NCBI RefSeq assembly: GCF_014268655.2
Contig: NZ_JABWQX020000001.1
Span: 310,001 to 374,000, forward strand
Length of the DNA stretch: 64,000 bases
Direction of reading: 5' to 3'
Source of the DNA: Pseudomonas marvdashtae
Lineage (GTDB): Bacteria; Pseudomonadota; Gammaproteobacteria; Pseudomonadales; Pseudomonadaceae
Positions 1-8,346 of this stretch are shown here, one piece after another. A program made the position numbers and the translations under genes. Under the pieces are notes generated by a model. The model was not told the origin of the DNA and did not search any database. It was given only the letters and a program-made list of their open reading frames with translations. Position 1 is the stretch's first letter. Every line of letters starts with the position of its first letter.

Positions 1-512
1 ACCTGTCCCACGTCGGTTCCAAGACCTCCGAAGAAGTCATCCTCGAATCGAAAAAGCCGGTGTGCTACTCCCACTGCCTGCCATCCGGCCTGAAAGAACA
101 CCCGCGCAACAAATCCGATGGAGAGCTGAAGTTCATTGCCGACCACGGTGGTTTCGTCGGCGTGACCATGTTCGCGCCGTTCCTGGCCAAGGGCATCGAT
201 TCGACCATCGACGACTACGCCGAAGCCATCGAATACACCATGAACATCGTCGGTGAAGACGCCATCGGCATCGGTACCGACTTCACCCAGGGCCACGGCC
301 AGGATTTCTTCGAGATGCTGACCCACGACAAGGGCTACGCCCGTCGCCTGACCAGCTTCGGCAAGATCATCAACCCGCTGGGCATCCGCACCGTGGGCGA
401 GTTCCCGAACCTCACCGAGACGCTGCTCAAGCGCGGTCACCCGGAGCGGGTGGTGCGCAAGATCATGGGCGAAAACTGGGTGAACGTGCTCAAAGACGTC
501 TGGGGCGAATAA
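1..512 (+). CDS. Membrane dipeptidase (peptidase M19), 3' part only
   Basis: This is the C-terminal 169 residues of a renal-dipeptidase-type (M19) zinc peptidase. The reading frame is open from base 3, so the gene begins left of the window. Visible family features are the SHC stretch, the 'GFVGVTMFAPFL' strand and 'IGIGTDFTQGHGQDF' near the end of the TIM barrel. In pseudomonads a gene of this type sits at the head of the dimethylglycine demethylase block, and here it is followed by the DUF5943-type gene and dgcA on the same strand. Its substrate in betaine metabolism is not evident from sequence. The zinc ligands in the missing N-terminal part cannot be checked. Confidence 0.85.
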   Translation, partial: LSHVGSKTSEEVILESKKPVCYSHCLPSGLKEHPRNKSDGELKFIADHGGFVGVTMFAPFLAKGIDSTIDDYAEAIEYTMNIVGEDAIGIGTDFTQGHGQDFFEMLTHDKGYARRLTSFGKIINPLGIRTVGEFPNLTETLLKRGHPERVVRKIMGENWVNVLKDVWGE

Positions 513-591
513 GCGCCGCCGCATTACTGAATCCTTTACCTGCGGCCACCCACGCCGCAGGCACATCACGAATTTCCGGAGTCAAGTTTTC

Positions 592-1122
592 ATGGCCAAG
601 ATCGCCCCGCAACTGCCTATCGAAGTCGACAGCGAAACCGGTGTCTGGACGTCCGACGCCCTGCCGATGCTGTACGTACCGCGTCACTTCTTCGTCAACA
701 ACCACATGGGCATCGAGGAAGTGCTGGGCGCCGACGCCTACGCCGACATTCTCTACAAGGCCGGCTACAAGTCCGCCTGGCACTGGTGTGAAAAAGAAGC
801 CGAATGCCACGGCCTGGAAGGCGTCGCGGTGTTCGAGCACTACATGAAGCGCTTGTCCCAACGTGGCTGGGGCCTGTTCAAGATCCAGGACATCGACCTG
901 GACAAAGGCACCGCCAGCGTCAAGCTCGAACACTCGGCGTTCGTCTATGTGTATGGCAAGGTCGGGCGCAAGGTCGACTACATGTTCACCGGCTGGTTCG
1001 CCGGCGCCATGGACCAGATCCTCGCCGCTCGCGGCAGCCAGATCCGCACCGTGGCCGAACAGGTCTACGGCGGTTCCGAAGAAGGCCACGACGACGGCCT
1101 GTTCATCGTCAAGCCGTTGTAA
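592..1122 (+). CDS. DUF5943 / 4-vinyl-reductase-like domain protein
   Basis: A 176-residue soluble protein without signal peptide or membrane segment. A CCGGAG ribosome binding site lies about 10 bases before the ATG. The C-terminal half (from about residue 90: 'AGAMDQILAARGSQIRTVAEQVYGG..') looks like the small-molecule-binding V4R/4-vinyl reductase fold; I recall this gene type being annotated DUF5943 beside dgcA in pseudomonads. It sits between the dipeptidase and dgcA in one same-strand run with short gaps, so it is probably co-transcribed with the dimethylglycine genes. Its biochemical role is unknown; an accessory or sensing role is only a guess. Confidence 0.75.
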   Translation: MAKIAPQLPIEVDSETGVWTSDALPMLYVPRHFFVNNHMGIEEVLGADAYADILYKAGYKSAWHWCEKEAECHGLEGVAVFEHYMKRLSQRGWGLFKIQDIDLDKGTASVKLEHSAFVYVYGKVGRKVDYMFTGWFAGAMDQILAARGSQIRTVAEQVYGGSEEGHDDGLFIVKPL

Positions 1123-1137
1123 GTCGAGGATCGCACC

Positions 1138-3198
1138 ATGGCTTTTGAAGCAATGTTCCAGCCGATCCAGATCGGCAAGCTGACCATCCGCAACCGCGTG
1201 CTCAGCACCGCGCACGCCGAGGTCTACGCCACCGACGGCGGCATGACCACCGACCGGTATGTGAAGTACTACGAAGAGAAGGCCAAGGGCGGCATCGGCC
1301 TGGCGATCTGCGGTGGCTCGTCGGTGGTCGCCATCGACAGCCCGCAGGAATGGTGGAGCTCGGTGAACCTGTCCACCGACCGCATCATCCCGCACTTCCA
1401 GAACCTGGCCGACGCCATGCACAAGCATGGCGCCAAGATCATGATCCAGATTACCCACATGGGTCGTCGCTCGCGCTGGGACGGTTTCAACTGGCCGACC
1501 CTGATGTCGCCGTCCGGCGTGCGTGAGCCGGTGCACCGTGCCACCTGCAAGACCATCGAGCCGGAAGAAATCTGGCGGGTGATCGGCAACTATGCCAGCG
1601 CCGCCAAGCGCGCCAAGGCCGGAGGCCTGGACGGTGTCGAACTGTCCGCCGTGCACCAGCACATGATCGACCAGTTCTGGAGCCCGCGGGTCAACAAGCG
1701 GACCGACGAATGGGGCGGCAGCTTCGAAGGCCGCATGAAATTCGGCCTGGAAGTGTTGAAGGCCGTGCGTGCCGAAGTGGGCGACGATTTCTGCGTGGGC
1801 ATGCGCCTGTGCGGTGACGAGTTCCACCCGGACGGCTTGTCCCACGAGGACATGAAGCAGATCGCCAAGTATTACGACGACACCGGCATGCTCGATTTCA
1901 TCGGCGTGGTGGGCTCGGGTTGCGACACCCACAACACCCTGGCCAACGTTATCCCGAACATGAGTTATCCACCGGAGCCGTTCCTGCACCTGGCCGCCGG
2001 TATCAAGGAAGTAGTCAAGGTCCCGGTGCTGCATGCGCAGAACATCAAGGACCCGAACCAGGCCACGCGGATCCTGGAGGGCGGTTACGTCGACATGGTC
2101 GGCATGACCCGCGCCCACATCGCCGACCCGCACCTGATCGCCAAGATCAAGATGGGCCAGATCGACCAGATCAAGCAGTGCGTTGGTGCCAACTACTGCA
2201 TCGACCGCCAGTACCAAGGGCTGGACGTGCTGTGCATCCAGAACGCCGCGACGTCCCGTGAATACATGGGTGTGCCGCACATCATCGAGAAGTCCACCGG
2301 GCCCAAGCGCAAAGTCGTGGTGGTCGGTGCCGGCCCGGCCGGGATGGAAGCGGCGCGTGTGGCCGCCGAACGTGGACACGATGTGACCCTGTTCGAGAAA
2401 AAGGAATTCATCGGCGGGCAGATCACCACCGCCTCGAAAGCCCCGCAACGGGACCAGATCGCCGGTATCACCCGCTGGTTCCAACTGGAACTGGCGCGGC
2501 TGAAAGTCGACCTGCGCCTGGGCGTGGCGGCGGATGCGCCGACCATCATGGACCTGCGTCCGGATGTGGTGGTGCTGGCCGTCGGCGGGCATCCATTCAT
2601 CGAGCAGAACGAACACTGGGGCGCCGCCGAAGGGCTGGTGGTCAGCAGCTGGGACGTGCTCGACGGCAAGGTGGCGCCGGGCAAGAACGTGCTGGTCTAC
2701 GACACCATCTGCGAGTTCACCGGCATGTCGGTGGCCGACTTCCTCGCCGACAAGGGCAGCCAGGTCGAGATCGTCACTGACGATATCAAGCCGGGCGTGG
2801 CCATTGGCGGGACGTCGTTCCCCACCTACTACCGCAGCATGTACCCCAAGGAAGTGATCATGACCGGGGACATGATGCTGGAGAAGGTCTACCGCGAAGG
2901 CGACAAGCTGGTGGCGGTGCTGGAGAACGAATACACCGGCGCCAAGGAAGAGCGCGTGGTGGACCAGGTGGTGGTGGAGAACGGCGTGCGGCCGGACGAA
3001 GAAATCTACTACGCGCTGAAGGAAGGTTCGCGCAACAAGGGCCAGATCGACGTCGAAGCCCTGTTCGCGATCAAGCCCCAGCCGTGCCTGGAGCAGAGCG
3101 GCGATGGCTACCTGCTGTTCCGCATCGGCGACTGCGTGGCCCAGCGTAATACTCACGCCGCCATCTATGACGCCCTGCGGTTGTGCAAGGATTTTTAA
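1138..3198 (+). CDS. dgcA: Dimethylglycine demethylase subunit DgcA (OYE-like flavoprotein)
   Basis: A 686-residue protein of the trimethylamine-dehydrogenase/2,4-dienoyl-CoA-reductase type. The N-terminal old-yellow-enzyme FMN barrel spans about residues 1-345, with 'ITHMGRRSRWDG' and 'HMIDQFWSPRVNKRTDEWGGS'. A cysteine motif region follows at 348-366, then an FAD/NAD Rossmann domain starting 'VVVVGAGPAGMEAARVAAERG'. It oxidises an N-methyl group of dimethylglycine to give sarcosine and formaldehyde, with DgcB and the downstream ETF as electron partners (known for this gene cluster). The motif reads C348-x2-A351-x2-C354-x11-C366, so the second of the four usual [4Fe-4S] cysteines is alanine. 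It lies 15 bases after the DUF5943 gene. Confidence 0.93.
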   Translation: MAFEAMFQPIQIGKLTIRNRVLSTAHAEVYATDGGMTTDRYVKYYEEKAKGGIGLAICGGSSVVAIDSPQEWWSSVNLSTDRIIPHFQNLADAMHKHGAKIMIQITHMGRRSRWDGFNWPTLMSPSGVREPVHRATCKTIEPEEIWRVIGNYASAAKRAKAGGLDGVELSAVHQHMIDQFWSPRVNKRTDEWGGSFEGRMKFGLEVLKAVRAEVGDDFCVGMRLCGDEFHPDGLSHEDMKQIAKYYDDTGMLDFIGVVGSGCDTHNTLANVIPNMSYPPEPFLHLAAGIKEVVKVPVLHAQNIKDPNQATRILEGGYVDMVGMTRAHIADPHLIAKIKMGQIDQIKQCVGANYCIDRQYQGLDVLCIQNAATSREYMGVPHIIEKSTGPKRKVVVVGAGPAGMEAARVAAERGHDVTLFEKKEFIGGQITTASKAPQRDQIAGITRWFQLELARLKVDLRLGVAADAPTIMDLRPDVVVLAVGGHPFIEQNEHWGAAEGLVVSSWDVLDGKVAPGKNVLVYDTICEFTGMSVADFLADKGSQVEIVTDDIKPGVAIGGTSFPTYYRSMYPKEVIMTGDMMLEKVYREGDKLVAVLENEYTGAKEERVVDQVVVENGVRPDEEIYYALKEGSRNKGQIDVEALFAIKPQPCLEQSGDGYLLFRIGDCVAQRNTHAAIYDALRLCKDF

Positions 3199-3208
3199 GT
3201 CGTTGAAC

Positions 3209-3318
3209 TGATCGTTCCCACGCTCTGCGTGGGAATTCAGCCCGGGACGCTCTGCGTCCCAAAAGCGGACGCGGAGCGTCCATTGAGGCATTCCCACGCA
3301 GAGCGTGAGGAACGATCA
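3209..3318. repeat. REPIN-like 110-bp nested palindrome, copy 1
   Basis: The outer inverted arms are TGATCGTTCCCACGCTCTGC and the matching GAACGATCA end. Inside is a second inverted pair, GGACGCTCTGCGTCC against GGACGCGGAGCGTCC. It lies between dgcA and dgcB, two genes expected to be co-transcribed. Near-identical elements occur at 11804-11912 and 15098-15207. Confidence 0.9.
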
Positions 3319-3355
3319 GTGGCGTTTCTCCAGATGTCTTGGTGGGAGCTTCACC

Positions 3356-5320
3356 ATGTTGAACACCCTTCTTCCAATCCTGCTGTTCGCAGCCCTGGGC
3401 CTCGCGGTCCTTGGTGCCTTGCGGCGGGTGAACATGTGGCGCCGGGGACGACCGTCGAAAGTCGACCTGATCGGTGGCCTCTTCGCCATGCCCAAGCGCT
3501 ACATGGTGGACCTGCACCACGTGGTGGCGCGGGACAAGTACATTGCCAATACCCACGTCGCCACGGCGGGCGGGGCGGTGGCGTCGATTGTGTTGGCGAT
3601 CCTGGTGCACGGTTTTGGCTTGCACAACCGCATCCTCGGTTACGCCCTGCTGCTGATGTCGGCGGTGATGTTCGTCGGTGCGATCTTCATGTACCTGCGT
3701 CGGCGCAATCCGCCCGCCCGTTTGTCCAAGGGCCCGTGGATGCGCCTGCCGAAAAGCCTGCTGGCCTTCTCGGCGTCGTTCTTCCTGCTGACCCTGCCGG
3801 TGGCAGGCATCCTCCCGGAAAATTTCGGTGGTTGGCTGGTGGCGGCGATCCTGGGTGTCGGCGTGTTGTGGGGCGTGTCGGAACTGTTCTTCGGCATGAC
3901 CTGGGGCGGGCCGATGAAGCACGCCTTCGCCGGTGCCCTGCACCTGGCCTGGCACCGTCGCCCCGAGCGGTTCTCTAGAAAAGATGGGCGCGGTGGCCGT
4001 TCCACCGGTCTCAAGCCGTTGGACCTGAACGACCCCGCCGCACCGCTGGGTGTGGAAAAACCCAAGGACTTCACTTGGAACCAATTGCTGGGCTTCGACG
4101 CCTGCGTGCAGTGCGGCAAGTGCGAAGCGGCCTGCCCGGCGTTCGCTGCCGGCCAGCCGCTGAACCCGAAAAAACTCATCCAGGACATGGTCGTCGGCCT
4201 GGCCGGCGGCACCGATGCGAAATTCGCCGGCAGCCCCTACCCGGGTAAACCCGTGGGCGAACACAGCGGCAATCCACACCAGCCCATCGTCAACGGCCTG
4301 GTGGACGCCGAGACCCTGTGGTCCTGCACCACCTGCCGGGCGTGCGTCGAGGAATGCCCGATGATGATCGAGCACGTCGATGCCATCGTCGACATGCGCC
4401 GCCACCTGACCCTGGAGAAAGGCGCCACGCCGAACAAAGGCGCCGAGGTGCTGGAAAACCTCATCGCCACCGACAACCCTGGCGGCTTCGCCCCAGGCGG
4501 GCGGATGAACTGGGCGGCGGACCTGAACCTGAACCTGCTCAGCGAGAAAAAATCCACCGACGTGCTGTTCTGGGTCGGCGACGGTGCCTTCGACATGCGC
4601 AACCAGCGCACCCTGCGCGCCTTCGTCAAAGTGCTCAAGGCAGCGAAGATCGACTTCGCCGTGCTCGGCCTCGAAGAACGCGACAGCGGCGACGTGGCCC
4701 GGCGCCTGGGTGACGAAGCGACGTTCCAGCTGTTGGCCAAGCGCAACATCCAGACCCTGGCCAAATACAGCTTCAACCGCATCGTCACCTGCGACCCCCA
4801 CAGCTTCCACGTGCTGAAAAACGAATACGGCGCCTTCGACGGCAACTACCTCGTGCAGCACCACAGCACCTACCTGGCGGAAATCATCGACGCCGGCGCG
4901 CTGAACCTCGGTCAGCACAAGGGCGACAGCGTGACCTATCACGACCCGTGCTACCTGGGCCGCTACAACGGCGAATACGAGGCGCCGCGCCAGGTGCTGC
5001 GTGCGCTGGGCATCCAGGTCAAGGAAATGCAGCGTTCCGGTTTCCGTTCGCGTTGCTGCGGCGGCGGTGGCGGTGCGCCGATCACCGACATCCCGGGCAA
5101 GCAGCGGATTCCCGACATGCGCATGGAAGACATTCGCGAAACCGGCGCCGAACTGGTGGCCGTGGGTTGTCCACAATGCACCGCGATGCTCGAAGGCGTG
5201 GTCGAACCACGGCCGATGATCAAGGACATTGCCGAATTGGTGGCCGATGCGCTGCTGGAAGATGCAGCCCTGGCCAAACCTGTGGCTCCGGCCAAACGTG
5301 AACCCGCGGAGGTGCATTGA
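3356..5320 (+). CDS. dgcB: Dimethylglycine demethylase subunit DgcB (membrane Fe-S protein)
   Basis: A 654-residue HdrD/GlpC-like protein. The chosen ATG has GGGAG 8 bases upstream; an upstream GTG in frame would read into the repeat and is rejected. The N-terminal 190 residues hold about four hydrophobic segments (residues 2-20, 60-85, 90-110, 140-185), placing it in the inner membrane. Two ferredoxin motifs follow: C250-x2-C253-x2-C256-x3-C260-P and C324-x2-C327-x2-C330-x3-C334-P. The C-terminal half carries CCG-type regions ('HDPCYLGRYNGEYEAPRQ', 'RSRCCGGGGGAP'). It probably passes electrons from DgcA/ETF to the quinone pool (inference). The stop overlaps the etfA ATG. Confidence 0.92.
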   Translation: MLNTLLPILLFAALGLAVLGALRRVNMWRRGRPSKVDLIGGLFAMPKRYMVDLHHVVARDKYIANTHVATAGGAVASIVLAILVHGFGLHNRILGYALLLMSAVMFVGAIFMYLRRRNPPARLSKGPWMRLPKSLLAFSASFFLLTLPVAGILPENFGGWLVAAILGVGVLWGVSELFFGMTWGGPMKHAFAGALHLAWHRRPERFSRKDGRGGRSTGLKPLDLNDPAAPLGVEKPKDFTWNQLLGFDACVQCGKCEAACPAFAAGQPLNPKKLIQDMVVGLAGGTDAKFAGSPYPGKPVGEHSGNPHQPIVNGLVDAETLWSCTTCRACVEECPMMIEHVDAIVDMRRHLTLEKGATPNKGAEVLENLIATDNPGGFAPGGRMNWAADLNLNLLSEKKSTDVLFWVGDGAFDMRNQRTLRAFVKVLKAAKIDFAVLGLEERDSGDVARRLGDEATFQLLAKRNIQTLAKYSFNRIVTCDPHSFHVLKNEYGAFDGNYLVQHHSTYLAEIIDAGALNLGQHKGDSVTYHDPCYLGRYNGEYEAPRQVLRALGIQVKEMQRSGFRSRCCGGGGGAPITDIPGKQRIPDMRMEDIRETGAELVAVGCPQCTAMLEGVVEPRPMIKDIAELVADALLEDAALAKPVAPAKREPAEVH

Positions 5321-6540
5321 TGAGCGACATTATCCGCCGCGACCCTCGCGCCGAGTGGATCGCCCGCAACCGCCTGCACCCGCTGCACGCGGCCATGCAA
5401 CCGGTACAACACAGCTGGATGGGGCCTAACGGGGTCATCCGCAAGAACGTCCATGGTGTCGGTTTCATCGGCCCCAATGGGATCAAGCGGATTGATCGCA
5501 GCGGTGCCCAGCAGGGTGGGGCGAGCAAACGCACCGCGGCCGTTGAAGTGCAATTGCCGCTGCATCAGGTGCCGCAACCGGCGTTCCACATCTGCGTGGT
5601 GCCGGACATGGTCGGTGGCCGCCTCAGTAGCCACGACCGCGATCTGCTGGGCCTGGCCCATCAGCTTGCCGGGAGTGACGGTGCGGTGTTGGCGGTGGTG
5701 TTTGGCGAGCATAAGGAAAGCACCTTCGCCACGGCGGGTGTCGACCGTTTGTTGGTACTCAATGGCGAGGAATTCAGCGGTTATGCACCGGAACAACGGG
5801 TGCAAGGCCTGCGGGCTGTGGATAACCAGTTCAACCCACGCCATTGGCTGCTGCCTGACAGCCGCAGCGGCGGTGGAGAACTGGGCCGGCGCTTTGCCGC
5901 AGCCGTGGGCGAACGCCCGGCCACGCGGGTCTGGCAGGTCAAGGGCGAGGAATGCATCGGCCGCGCCGGTGCGGGCCTGCAAGACTTGGCTCGACCGTTG
6001 GCACGCTTGATCCTGGCGGCGGCCGAATGCGCCGAACCGGTCAGTGAAACCCGCCACGAAGCCTTGCCGGTAGAGTTATCCACAAGCGTGGCCAGAAGCT
6101 TGTCGCGCATCGAAGACCTCGGTGCGGTGGCGGTGGACCCGGGCGCGATCCCGATGGCGGAGGCGGAATTCATTTTCTCCGGGGGCAACGGCGTCAAGGA
6201 CTGGGCGCTTTTTCACCAGGCCGCCGCAGCCCTGGGCGCCACCGAAGGCGCTTCACGGGTGGCAGTGGACGACGGGTTCATGGCTCGGGATCGCCAGGTC
6301 GGCGCGTCCGGCACCTGGGTCACGGCGCGGGTCTACGTGGCCGTGGGAATTTCCGGGGCGATCCAGCACCTGCAAGGCATTGGCGCCTGCGACAAAGTCG
6401 TGGCGATCAATCTCGATCCGGGTTGCGACATGATCAAACGGGCAGACTTGTCGGTGATCGGTGACAGCGCGGCGATTCTCCAGGCCTTGATCGCGGCGGT
6501 AGAGGCTTACCGCAACGAAGCCAAGCGCGATGCGGCTTAA
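5320..6540 (+). CDS. etfA: Electron transfer flavoprotein alpha subunit (dimethylglycine-linked)
   Basis: A 406-residue ETF alpha subunit. The ATG overlaps the dgcB stop (TGATG), with GCGGAGG just upstream, which indicates translational coupling. The C-terminal FAD domain is clear: 'RQVGASGTWVTARVYVAVG' followed by 'ISGAIQHLQGIGACDKVVAI', the usual ETF alpha signature. The N-terminal part, about 80 residues before the alpha/beta core, is longer than in housekeeping ETFs. With etfB it forms a dedicated electron acceptor for the DgcAB demethylase; this follows from gene order and from known pseudomonad betaine clusters rather than from any residue. Confidence 0.9.
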   Translation: MSDIIRRDPRAEWIARNRLHPLHAAMQPVQHSWMGPNGVIRKNVHGVGFIGPNGIKRIDRSGAQQGGASKRTAAVEVQLPLHQVPQPAFHICVVPDMVGGRLSSHDRDLLGLAHQLAGSDGAVLAVVFGEHKESTFATAGVDRLLVLNGEEFSGYAPEQRVQGLRAVDNQFNPRHWLLPDSRSGGGELGRRFAAAVGERPATRVWQVKGEECIGRAGAGLQDLARPLARLILAAAECAEPVSETRHEALPVELSTSVARSLSRIEDLGAVAVDPGAIPMAEAEFIFSGGNGVKDWALFHQAAAALGATEGASRVAVDDGFMARDRQVGASGTWVTARVYVAVGISGAIQHLQGIGACDKVVAINLDPGCDMIKRADLSVIGDSAAILQALIAAVEAYRNEAKRDAA

Positions 6541-6555
6541 GCTAAGGAAACGTTC

Positions 6556-7326
6556 ATGACTACCCAAGTGATCAGCCTCGTCTCCATCGGCGCCCACCCG
6601 ACCTCTGGTCGACCTCGACGGGCCGAGCAAGATGCCCGCGCCGTGGAACTGGGCCTGCAGCTGGCCGGCAACGACCTGCGAGTGCTGCACGCCGGCGACG
6701 TGGCCGAACCGGCCCTGCGCGCCTACCTGGGCATGGGCCTGGACGAACTCCACGTCCTGGAAAACCCTGATGGGGCCGACGCGCTGCCGGCCCTCACCGA
6801 CTACCTGCGTGACGCTGGCGCCCAAGTGGTGCTCACCGGCAGCCAGGCGGAAACCGGCGAAGGGTCGGGCATGCTGCCGTTTTTGCTGGCGGAGAGCCTC
6901 GGTTGGCCGCTGGTGGTGGGGCTGGCCCAGGTCGAGTCCATTGAGAATGGCGCGGCCCTGGTGCTGCAAGCCTTGCCGCGCGGCCAGCGGCGGCGGCTCA
7001 AGGTGCGCCTGCCCTTTCTCGCGACTGTGGATAACGCCGCCCCCAAACCCCGACAAAGTGCCTACGGCCCGGCGCAGCGTGGCGCATTACAGGCTGAAGA
7101 AGTCGAAGTGGTCGACGACAACTTGCTGACAGTGGCGACCCTGCAACCGGCCAAACCACGGCCCAAGCGCTTGAAAGTGATCAAGGCCAAAAGCGGTGCC
7201 GACCGCATGAAAGCCGCCACGGCCAAGGCCAGCGGCGGAGGTGGGCAGGTGCTCAAGGGTGTCACCCCTGAGGCGGGGGCCGAGGCGATTCTCAAATTGT
7301 TGGTGGAGGAAGGGGTGGTTCGCTAA
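6556..7326 (+). CDS. etfB: Electron transfer flavoprotein beta subunit (dimethylglycine-linked)
   Basis: A 256-residue ETF beta subunit, 15 bases after etfA and preceded by TAAGGAAA. It has the alpha/beta AMP-binding core ('DYLRDAGAQVVLTGSQAETG', 'GMLPFLLAESLGWPLVVGLA') and the C-terminal region that reaches towards EtfA ('RPKRLKVIKAKSGADRMK'). It ends the dgcA-dgcB-etfA-etfB run: the next gene is about 770 bases downstream, behind a repeat array. It pairs with the upstream EtfA; a separate housekeeping ETF is expected elsewhere in the genome. Confidence 0.88.
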   Translation: MTTQVISLVSIGAHPTSGRPRRAEQDARAVELGLQLAGNDLRVLHAGDVAEPALRAYLGMGLDELHVLENPDGADALPALTDYLRDAGAQVVLTGSQAETGEGSGMLPFLLAESLGWPLVVGLAQVESIENGAALVLQALPRGQRRRLKVRLPFLATVDNAAPKPRQSAYGPAQRGALQAEEVEVVDDNLLTVATLQPAKPRPKRLKVIKAKSGADRMKAATAKASGGGGQVLKGVTPEAGAEAILKLLVEEGVVR

Positions 7327-7379
7327 TCCCTGGAGCGCCCAAATCCACTGTGGAAGCGGGCGGGTGTGTTACCCACAAT

Positions 7380-7960
7380 GTCTGTGTGCGCCTCTGTGGA
7401 TAACCTGTTCGCCCCTCGCTGCACCCCATGTAAACCAGGCGCTCCAGACCTGCGATCAAAAAACGACCAGCCTAACCCACGGTTTTTATTGGGTTTTGTC
7501 GGTGAAAAGATTCTGCTCCCGACGAAACTTGCCCCCAATCTCTGTTGGCGCTTCTGTGGATAAGATGTTCGCTATACGCTACAAGCCATACGGAACGGGG
7601 CTTAAAGTCTCCTGATCAAAAAATGACCGATTGGCTGTTTTTTTTCAAGAAAGCCTTTCAGAGACGCCTGTCTAGTCGCTGCTAAACAGGTTTTCCACAG
7701 AATCGTCAAAATTATCCCCAAACACTGTTGGTGCTTCTGTGGATAAGATGTTCGCTCACCGCCACAGCCCTCCTCTGACGTGGCCTATAGGCAGATGATC
7801 AAAAAACAACCAGTCACGCTATAAAACCGTCATTGTTCATAAGTCACGGTTTTTATTCACGTTGCTGCTAAAAAAAAGTAAGGCCTGGATGCATTTGTCC
7901 CCATTTGCTGTGGGCGGTCGTGTGGATAACTTGTTCGCCGAACGCTAGGAGCCGCGGCGG
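7380..7960. repeat. Tandem array of four degenerate repeats with DnaA-box-like 9-mers
   Basis: This non-coding stretch after etfB holds TGTGGATAA (complement of the DnaA-box consensus TTATCCACA) at 7395, 7555, 7738 and 7921. Steps are 160, 183 and 183 bases. Each box is followed by a GTTCGC-like tail. The first three units also carry GATCAAAAAAYRACC, at 7454, 7614 and 7797, which keeps the same 160/183 step. Sequence between these anchors is diverged but AT-rich. No open frame of note runs through it. The function is unknown. Confidence 0.8.
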
Positions 7961-7994
7961 GCTTAGCGCCGAATGCGATAGGTCAAATTTCATA

Positions 7995-8010
7995 CAGTTC
8001 TAAGGAACTG
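7995..8010. promoter_or_regulatory. Palindrome CAGTTC-TAAG-GAACTG upstream of the GMC cluster
   Basis: A perfect 6-bp inverted repeat with 4-base spacer. It is followed three bases later by TTGACG, a possible -35 element, although no good -10 follows at 17 bases. It is a candidate operator for the transcript reading into the 40-codon ORF and the GMC oxidoreductase gene; the regulator is unknown. Confidence 0.35.
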
Positions 8011-8092
8011 CCTTGACGCTTGCCTGTCCGGTGTCTTCACTCACGGACCAGGACACCGCGACTTTTATCCATATCAGGTTCAGGGAGAACGC

Positions 8093-8215
8093 ATGATGGA
8101 TAGCCAGGCCCCTCGCTCGTACCTCGCTTTTGCGTTGACGTGCATCCCGACACCTCCCACCTCGATTCTCAAGCGCATTCGTCGTCGTGCCGCCAACCAG
8201 CGTGCGCGCCTATAG
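8093..8215 (+). CDS. Short basic ORF, possible leader peptide
   Basis: A 40-codon frame starting ATGATG with a strong CAGGGAGAA ribosome binding site 5-10 bases upstream. The product begins MMDSQAPRSYLAFALTCIPT and ends in an arginine-rich tail ('KRIRRRAANQRARL'). It resembles no family I know. It is the only well-initiated frame between the repeat array and the GMC gene, 131 bases before that gene's ATG, with a hairpin in between. It may be a leader peptide that affects downstream expression, a small protein in its own right, or a chance frame. Its conservation cannot be judged here. Confidence 0.4.
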   Translation: MMDSQAPRSYLAFALTCIPTPPTSILKRIRRRAANQRARL

Positions 8216-8301
8216 CCCCTGAGTTTTTTCCATTCACACCGTTGACTGCCGCTTTAACCCGAACGGGATAGTGGCCAGGCGTACGTGCGCCTATCGATTT
8301 G

Positions 8302-8338
8302 CAGGCAACCGCAGAGTTGCCCTTTTCTGCCTGAGAGG
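8302..8338 (+). promoter_or_regulatory. Two mutually exclusive leader hairpins covering the GMC gene ribosome binding site
   Basis: GGCAAC (8304-8309) can pair with GTTGCC (8316-8321), giving a stem followed by CTTTT that looks like a weak intrinsic terminator. Alternatively CAGGCA (8302-8307) can pair with TGCCTG (8328-8333), whose end runs into the GAGAGG Shine-Dalgarno (8333-8338). Both stems use 8304-8307, so only one can form at a time. The position, just after a short ORF, suggests attenuation or translational gating (inference). Confidence 0.4.
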
Positions 8339-8346
8339 ACTTGAAC

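Noticed and set aside
490..3297. Very long open frame on the minus strand opposite dgcA (over 900 codons)
   Set aside because: GC-rich codon bias of the plus-strand gene opens this frame. The translation is His/Val/Asp-rich with no domain, and dgcA is unambiguous. The same holds for the long minus-strand frames opposite dgcB and soxA.
3305..3355. N-terminal extension of dgcB from an upstream GTG
   Set aside because: It reads into the REPIN-like repeat; the ATG at 3356 has a good SD. The same reasoning removes repeat-derived extensions of the cytochrome gene, soxG and fdhA.
7380..7960. CRISPR array
   Set aside because: The repeated unit is 160-183 bases, strongly diverged and not separated by uniform spacers. 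No cas gene is near.
7380..7960. Chromosomal origin of replication
   Set aside because: No dnaA, dnaN, rpmH, gidA or parAB gene nearby, and the AT-rich 13-mers expected beside oriC are not evident.
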